Below, one piece after another: positions 59,519 to 64,000 of a stretch of 64,000 bases of DNA. Origin of the DNA: Sphingobacterium haloxyli (GTDB taxonomy: Bacteria > Bacteroidota > Bacteroidia > Sphingobacteriales > Sphingobacteriaceae). The stretch covers positions 78,502-142,501 of the forward strand of contig NZ_PVBQ01000010.1 of NCBI RefSeq assembly GCF_002980525.1, given 5' to 3'. The notes under the pieces were generated by a model that was not told the origin of the DNA, did no database searches, and saw only the letters and a list, made by a program, of their open reading frames with translations. Positions within the stretch are counted from its first letter, which is position 1, and every line of letters starts with the position of its first letter. Position numbers and translations under genes: made by a program.

Positions 59519-60442
59519 ATGTTTATAAATAGACGTATTGTTTCATTATGGGCAGGGTTGCTGCTAATCGTATTGGTAAGCAGCTGTAAAAGTAAGTTTG
59601 AAAAACTTCGAGCGAGCAACAATATTGCCATGAAATACCAAGAGGCGGTCAAGCTGTACGAAAAGAAAAAGTACAGTAAAGCCGTTATCCTTTTCGAGGA
59701 CCTGATGACCAAATACCGTGGGCAGGCCGAGGCGGAGGACCTTTACTATTATACGGCCTATACAAACTATAGGCTGAGAGACTATACCTCAGCCCGATAC
59801 CACTTCAAGAATTTTGCTACCACTTACCCAAACAGCCCTCGAGCAGAGGAATGCCGTTTTATGGCAGCATATTGTTTCTATGTGGATTCGCCACGTCCTT
59901 CGCTCGATCAAGAGAATACCCGAAAAGCGATAGACGAGCTTCAGTTATTTATAAACCTGTACCCGGATGGTGATCGGGCAGAGGAAGCTGGACAATTAAT
60001 ACAAAACTTACGCGATAAGTTGGAGCAGAAAGCCTTTGCCAACGCAAAGTTATATTATGATATGGGGCAGCCGGATGATTATCGAGCGGCCGTGATCGCT
60101 TTCGAAAGTATGCTTAGACAGTATCCGGATACACGATATGCAGAAGAAATTGAGTTCTTGATTTTAAAATCGCAATATCTATTCGCCCAAAATAGCATGC
60201 CTTATAGACAAGAGGCGCGTTTCAATGAGGCAATCGATTACTACCAATCATTTGTAGAAAGCTATCCGCAGAGTAAATTTAAGAAGGAAGCTGATGATCT
60301 ACGCTCCGGCGCGGAAAAACAGATTGCTTACGTTGTGAGACGCATGGACGAGATAAATAAAATGCGTGAAGAGCACGAACAAGAGCTTGGTATTACAAAG
60401 GAAGCGGCTGCTGTGCAAGAAGCTACTCCAGTAACACCATAA
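59519..60442 (+). CDS. bamD: Outer-membrane assembly lipoprotein BamD
   Basis: A 307-residue lipoprotein from the ATG at 59519; the frame is open eight codons further up, but that part lies in the promoter. The signal peptide MFINRRIVSLWAGLLLIVLV ends in the lipobox VLVSSC, followed by TPR-like helices (YQEAVKLYEKKKYSKAVILF, RDYTSARYHFKNFATTYPNS, FNEAIDYYQSFVESYPQSKF). BamD is the essential partner of BamA in inserting barrels such as SusC and the OmpA-like protein. First gene of the bamD-omega-coaBC operon, an order common in Bacteroidota. Confidence 0.95.
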   Translation: MFINRRIVSLWAGLLLIVLVSSCKSKFEKLRASNNIAMKYQEAVKLYEKKKYSKAVILFEDLMTKYRGQAEAEDLYYYTAYTNYRLRDYTSARYHFKNFATTYPNSPRAEECRFMAAYCFYVDSPRPSLDQENTRKAIDELQLFINLYPDGDRAEEAGQLIQNLRDKLEQKAFANAKLYYDMGQPDDYRAAVIAFESMLRQYPDTRYAEEIEFLILKSQYLFAQNSMPYRQEARFNEAIDYYQSFVESYPQSKFKKEADDLRSGAEKQIAYVVRRMDEINKMREEHEQELGITKEAAAVQEATPVTP

Positions 60443-60472
60443 TTAATTTGAAATTCATAATACATTTTAACA

Positions 60473-60802
60473 ATGAGTCAACATAAAAACACTTCTATCC
60501 CATCGACAACCGTCACACGCGATTTAAGACAATTAGACAAAGGCACCGGCAATGTCTATGAGTCCATCGTTGTCGTTTCCAAACGTGCCAATCAAATCGC
60601 AGTAGATGTAAAAGAAGAATTGAATGGTAAATTGGCTGAGTTTGCAACCACCAATGATAATCTGGAGGAAGTTTTTGAGAACCGGGAGCAGATAGAAATA
60701 TCGAAACACTACGAACGTATGCCTAAGCCTTCTCTTGTGGCAATAGACGAGTTTTTAAACGACAAAGTCTACTTTAGAAATCCGGCTAAAGAACAAGAAT
60801 AG
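60473..60802 (+). CDS. rpoZ: RNA polymerase omega/Rpb6-like subunit
   Basis: A 109-residue Bacteroidota-type omega protein. TTVTRDLRQLDKGTGNVYES and IVVVSKRANQIAVDVKEELN match the Rpb6/omega core that holds beta-prime; the C-terminal tail (ISKHYERMPKPSLVAIDEFL) is typical of this phylum. It stabilises RNA polymerase assembly. Lies between bamD (30 bases) and coaBC (12 bases). Confidence 0.9.
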   Translation: MSQHKNTSIPSTTVTRDLRQLDKGTGNVYESIVVVSKRANQIAVDVKEELNGKLAEFATTNDNLEEVFENREQIEISKHYERMPKPSLVAIDEFLNDKVYFRNPAKEQE

Positions 60803-60814
60803 TCTGTTTCAGGA

Positions 60815-62017
60815 ATGTCGCTAAAGGACAAAAATATAGTAATTGGTATATGTGGCAGCATTGCGGCTTATAAAATTGCGTCCCTTGTCCGTCTTTTGGT
60901 CAAAGAAAAAGCTTCTGTGCAGGTGTTAATGACACCGGATGCCAAGGAGTTTATCACCCCACTGACACTCGCTACCCTGTCCAAGCGTCCGGTTTTGTCG
61001 GATTACATTGATCGGTATACCGGAACTTGGAATAATCATGTGGAGCTAGGTCTTAACGCTGATTTACTCCTTGTAGCGCCCGCGACTGCTAACACGTTGA
61101 GCAAAATGGCTCATGGCTCGTGTGACAACCTATTATTAGCAACTTATCTCTCAGCCAGGTGTCCCGTTATGTTCGCCCCAGCAATGGATCTGGACATGTG
61201 GCACCACCCTAGTACGCAAGAGAATGTCAAACGTCTTTTAGGATTCGGGAACATATTGATTGCTCCTGAAAGTGGTGAACTTGCTAGCGGTCTAGTTGGT
61301 GAAGGAAGGCTTGCTGAGCCGGAAGAAATCCTACAACAGATTCAGCAATTTTTTTACCGGCCACTGCCTTTGAAGGGCAAGAAAGCCCTTGTGTCTGCAG
61401 GTCCGACTCACGAAGCTATCGATCCCGTTCGTTTCATAGGAAATCACTCCAGCGGGAAAATGGGTTATGCCATTGCATCTGCTTTGCAATCGTTGGGAGC
61501 ATCGGTAACGCTAGTTAGTGGCCCAACTCAACTACCGACACCGCCTAACGTCAATCGACACGACGTCACTTCAGCACAAGAGATGCTGGCCGCTTGCACT
61601 ACGTATTCTGATGCCTCGGACATTATCGTTATGAGCGCGGCTGTGGCCGATTACACTCCGCTCAAGGTAGCGTCTCAGAAAATCAAGAAAAAAGACGGGA
61701 ATCTCGAAATAGCGCTGAAAAAGACAACGGATATTTTGACAACGTTGGGGAAGAAAAAAACAGCCAGTCAAACCTTGGTCGGGTTTGCGTTGGAAACGGA
61801 AAATGAACTTCAAAACGCTCAGGACAAACTGAAACGAAAGAACCTGGATTATATCGTATTAAATTCTATGCGAGATGAAGGAGCCGGTTTCGCTGGAGAC
61901 ACCAACAAGGTTACCGTTATCGATAGAAAAGGGCAAGTCCAACAGTTCGAACTAAAAAGCAAGCAACAGGTGGCCGATGATATTGTTGCTATTATCGCCG
62001 CCCATCAAGGATTATAA
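60815..62017 (+). CDS. coaBC: Bifunctional phosphopantothenoylcysteine decarboxylase/phosphopantothenate-cysteine ligase
   Basis: A 400-residue enzyme of coenzyme A synthesis. The N-terminal flavoprotein CoaC (about 1-175) has IVIGICGSIAAYKIASL, WNNHVELGLNADLLLVAPAT with the active-site His, and MFAPAMDLDMWHHPS. The C-terminal CoaB (about 185-400) has ALVSAGPTHEAIDPVRFIGN, HSSGKMGYAIA, ADYTP, KIKKKD and FALETEN, covering its nucleotide and phosphopantothenate sites. Full length. Its 3' end overlaps the convergent methyltransferase gene by six bases. Confidence 0.96.
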   Translation: MSLKDKNIVIGICGSIAAYKIASLVRLLVKEKASVQVLMTPDAKEFITPLTLATLSKRPVLSDYIDRYTGTWNNHVELGLNADLLLVAPATANTLSKMAHGSCDNLLLATYLSARCPVMFAPAMDLDMWHHPSTQENVKRLLGFGNILIAPESGELASGLVGEGRLAEPEEILQQIQQFFYRPLPLKGKKALVSAGPTHEAIDPVRFIGNHSSGKMGYAIASALQSLGASVTLVSGPTQLPTPPNVNRHDVTSAQEMLAACTTYSDASDIIVMSAAVADYTPLKVASQKIKKKDGNLEIALKKTTDILTTLGKKKTASQTLVGFALETENELQNAQDKLKRKNLDYIVLNSMRDEGAGFAGDTNKVTVIDRKGQVQQFELKSKQQVADDIVAIIAAHQGL

Positions 62018-63379
62018 ATTTATGATTCGGACCTCTTTGGGGTAATAGTTATTTATTCTATTAGGCAATACCTTCACCCATCCCAAATTCACCCCTTTAT
62101 ACCGTACCAGACACCAACCCGATTTTACTCCCGTAAAATCTCCTGCATGCATACTCTCTTTTCGTAAAAATTGAAGTGCCAAATCTAATGACAACTCCTG
62201 CGCGGGCAAATCTGTCTTTATATGAACACTACATGCCAGATCATGGTAAGGCACCAGTTCTCGGCCTGTCCATTTTCCTATTATTGTTCCCGCTTGTTTG
62301 ATATACAGTACTTGCTGAAACCATTTTAGGTCTTCCTGGTATTTCTTCGGGAAGATGTGGATATGGTCGCCGTGCATAAAAGAGGTAAAATCACTGCTCT
62401 GCGCTAGCCACTCGGAAACTACGTGTGGCGGCACACCGCTTTTCTCAAACTTACTGCGTTTACGGCTAAATGTAGATTGGTCTTCTTTTTTTCGCAATAC
62501 GGCAACAAAAAACCCTTCACCCTTCGCTTTATGAGGATAGAAGCGGTAGCCAAAGGCGCGATGACTTGCTGACCTCGTCTCTTCGATCCCCCAATTGGAA
62601 TCGAGAGCAATCGGAATAGACTCAAACCCATACTCGGTCAATATCCAGTCCAGTATGTCTTCATTCTCTTCTTTAGAATAGGAACATGTTGAATATATCA
62701 AATAGCCGTCCTTAACTAACGTGCTTATTGATTCGCCAACGATTCTTTTTTGCCGGTCACTGCACAGTTTTACATTAGCTAGAGACCATTCGTCTATCGC
62801 TTCTTGAGCCTTACGAAACATTCCCGAGCCCGAACACGGCGCATCAATTAATAGCAAATCAAAATATCCGGGTAAACGGCCGAATGTTGAAGGATCGTTA
62901 TTTGTTACGACGATGTTTGAGGTTCCCCAACGAACAATATTATCCAATAAAATATTAGCCCTTGACTTGATTACTTCATTGCATACGAGCAAACTTTCCC
63001 TCCCTAAATAGCTTGCAAGCAAGGTAGACTTACCGCCAGGAGCTGCACACAGATCTAAGGCTCTAATAGCGTTACCTTCTAGCGCTATTTCCTTTAAAAT
63101 ATGAGCAACAAACATCGAAGACGCTTCTTGTACATAATAACATCCAGCGTGATATAAAGGATCTAAGGTAAACACAGGACGGTCGGGGAGATAGTATCCT
63201 TTATCACACCACGGCACAGGATGCGCATTTTGAAAAGGGACGGAGTTTTGTTTTAGTGAATTTATTCGAATCGAGGTAATCTGATCACCCTGTTCGTGCA
63301 CTTTATTAAAAGCTTCGGAGTCAAACCCTTCTTGCTCGTTCAATCGTTCAACAAGCGCATTGGGTAAAAAATTACTCAT
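62012..63379 (-). CDS. RNA 5-methylcytosine methyltransferase (RsmF/NOL1-NOP2-Sun family)
   Basis: A 455-residue SAM-dependent enzyme. Seen: SAM motif I ALDLCAAPGGKSTLLASYLG, motif IV LLLIDAPCSGSGMFRK with the Cys that releases product, and motif VI LIYSTCSYSKEEN with the nucleophile Cys. The C-terminal third (about 320-455, HVVSEWLAQ then GDHIHIFPKKYQ and AGDFTGVKSGWCLVRYKGVN) is the RsmF-type RNA-binding extension, pointing to 16S rRNA C1407 as in E. coli RsmF, or another rRNA/tRNA site. The target position is inferred. Single gene. Confidence 0.9.
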   Translation of the reverse strand: MSNFLPNALVERLNEQEGFDSEAFNKVHEQGDQITSIRINSLKQNSVPFQNAHPVPWCDKGYYLPDRPVFTLDPLYHAGCYYVQEASSMFVAHILKEIALEGNAIRALDLCAAPGGKSTLLASYLGRESLLVCNEVIKSRANILLDNIVRWGTSNIVVTNNDPSTFGRLPGYFDLLLIDAPCSGSGMFRKAQEAIDEWSLANVKLCSDRQKRIVGESISTLVKDGYLIYSTCSYSKEENEDILDWILTEYGFESIPIALDSNWGIEETRSASHRAFGYRFYPHKAKGEGFFVAVLRKKEDQSTFSRKRSKFEKSGVPPHVVSEWLAQSSDFTSFMHGDHIHIFPKKYQEDLKWFQQVLYIKQAGTIIGKWTGRELVPYHDLACSVHIKTDLPAQELSLDLALQFLRKESMHAGDFTGVKSGWCLVRYKGVNLGWVKVLPNRINNYYPKEVRIINL

Positions 63380-63467
63380 CGTGTTATCGTTTTATTATCT
63401 GTAAATTTACTACAATAAGCAAGGAATTACAAAATAGACGGAAACAGAATAAACAAAATTAAACAGC

Positions 63468-63848
63468 ATGAAGAATTTTAAAAAGTATTATATCGTAGCT
63501 GCTCCTCCGGAGGATATTTATAAAGCACTCACGACAGAAATCACGATCCGACTCTGGACAGGAGATGCCGTAGAGATAGAGCCGCGGGAGGGTGGTGAGT
63601 TTTCCATGTGGGATGGGGCTATCACAGGAAAATTTATACAACTTGATCCTCATAAAAAAATAGTCCAGCAATGGTACTTCGGAGAACAGGAAGAAGCTTC
63701 TATTGTCACGATCAAACTACACGAAGATAGGAGAGGTACTTCTTTCGAAGTACAGCATACCAATATCCCAGACGAAGCTTATGAGGATATCGTAGAAGGC
63801 TGGAATGATACCTATATGGCATCTCTTATAGAATTTTATGAAGAGTGA
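63468..63848 (+). CDS. SRPBCC (AHSA1/START-like) domain protein
   Basis: A 126-residue single-domain protein. YYIVAAPPEDIYKALTTEIT, IRLWTGDAVEIEPREGGEFS, GAITGKFIQLDPHKKIVQQW and GTSFEVQHTNIPDEAYEDIV trace the SRPBCC hydrophobic-pocket fold of the AHSA1 type. Its ligand is unknown. The gene is divergent from the methyltransferase gene and ends at a terminator it shares with the rRNA operon. Confidence 0.9.
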   Translation: MKNFKKYYIVAAPPEDIYKALTTEITIRLWTGDAVEIEPREGGEFSMWDGAITGKFIQLDPHKKIVQQWYFGEQEEASIVTIKLHEDRRGTSFEVQHTNIPDEAYEDIVEGWNDTYMASLIEFYEE

Positions 63849-63856
63849 ATAATAAA

Positions 63857-63886
63857 AAAGCCCCTTCAGTAATCTGAAGGGGCTTT
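63857..63886. terminator. Bidirectional terminator between the SRPBCC gene and the rRNA operon
   Basis: A perfect 13-bp stem AAAGCCCCTTCAG/CTGAAGGGGCTTT with a four-base loop; on the minus strand it is followed by a run of T, so it ends the rRNA operon as well as the plus-strand gene. Confidence 0.9.
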
Positions 63887-63897
63887 GTATAAAAATC

Positions 63898-64000
63898 GGC
63901 ACCGACCTACTCTCCCACCTTTTACGGCAGTACCATCGGCTCTGGCGGGCTTGACTGCTCTGTTCGGAATGGGAAGAGGTAGACACCGCCGATATAGGCA
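63898..64000 (-). rRNA. rrf: 5S ribosomal RNA, partial (5' end beyond the window)
   Basis: Read on the minus strand it contains the invariant 5S blocks CTCTTCCCATTCCGAACAGA (loop A/helix III region) and GTGGGAGAGTAGG-like GGTGGGAGAGTAGGTCGG near the 3' end, with 5' GCGG..GTCTACC. About 103 of roughly 110 bases are visible; the missing 5' end and the 16S/23S genes should lie to the right. Confidence 0.95.

Noticed and set aside
63717..63986. 89-codon minus-strand ORF at the right edge
   Set aside because: It runs through the 5S rRNA gene and the terminator, so it is not coding.
1..64000. CRISPR array, prophage, IS element with transposase, tRNA genes
   Set aside because: No regularly spaced direct repeats, integrase or transposase ORF, phage structural genes or tRNA-like cloverleaf was found; the only dispersed repeats are the R elements and the 16-bp motif.

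Overview
The window is chromosomal DNA of a member of the Bacteroidota, most likely family Sphingobacteriaceae. The evidence is a SusC/SusD pair with its own ECF sigma factor and FecR-type anti-sigma factor, a Bacteroidota-type omega/Rpb6 subunit next to bamD and coaBC, many promoters with the Bacteroidota -7 box TAnnTTTG, few Shine-Dalgarno sequences, and a 5S rRNA cut by the right edge.

Bases 1-18314 hold one long minus-strand exopolysaccharide (EPS) operon of the Wzx/Wzy type. In transcription order it encodes a polyprenyl-phosphate sugar-1-phosphate transferase, an outer-membrane barrel, a large lipoprotein, a CpsB-type phosphatase, a Wza-like export lipoprotein, a Wzc-like co-polymerase/tyrosine kinase, the flippase, an FrhB-like protein, a pyruvyl transferase, a GT2, a Wzy-like polymerase, a second GT2, an ATP-grasp protein, a GT4 and a truncated DUF1972 glycosyltransferase. 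A leader of about 350 nt with two overlapping mini-ORFs and several hairpins precedes it, and a terminator-like hairpin lies inside it. The glycosyltransferase half (1-10 kb) is visibly more AT-rich than the assembly half.

Bases 18883-28623 hold a small lipoprotein, an OafA-like acyltransferase with a cysteine in its SGNH motif, and an ECF sigma - FecR - SusC - SusD nutrient-uptake unit, with a very acidic protein on the opposite strand. Bases 28684-34939 are minus-strand sugar-nucleotide genes (rmlB-C-D-A, manC), a second CpsB-type phosphatase and an exonuclease; they supply dTDP-rhamnose and GDP-mannose, probably for the EPS. Bases 35354-44506 encode RarA, a YfhO-like membrane protein, a TrkA/TrkH potassium system with an AsmA-like protein, and RsgA.

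From 44945 rightwards most genes are on the plus strand: polA, a MORN-repeat protein, psd, a histidine kinase with a DUF47/Pit phosphate transporter behind a Pho-box-like promoter, an OmpA protein, a TPR-aroE-MBL-LolC/E operon, then bamD-omega-coaBC. On the minus strand lie a CarboxypepD_reg-like protein, a NifU-like protein, an RsmF-like methyltransferase and the end of an rRNA operon.

The strongest unexplained signal is a structured interspersed element of about 360 nt (here the R element) present three times, at 32121-32480, 34979-35353 and 44551-44932. All copies have the same orientation, all begin just upstream of an outward-facing -7 box, and their stems keep base pairing despite different sequence. 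A second signal is the arrangement TAnnTTTG-N4-ATG at five genes, which predicts leaderless mRNAs.
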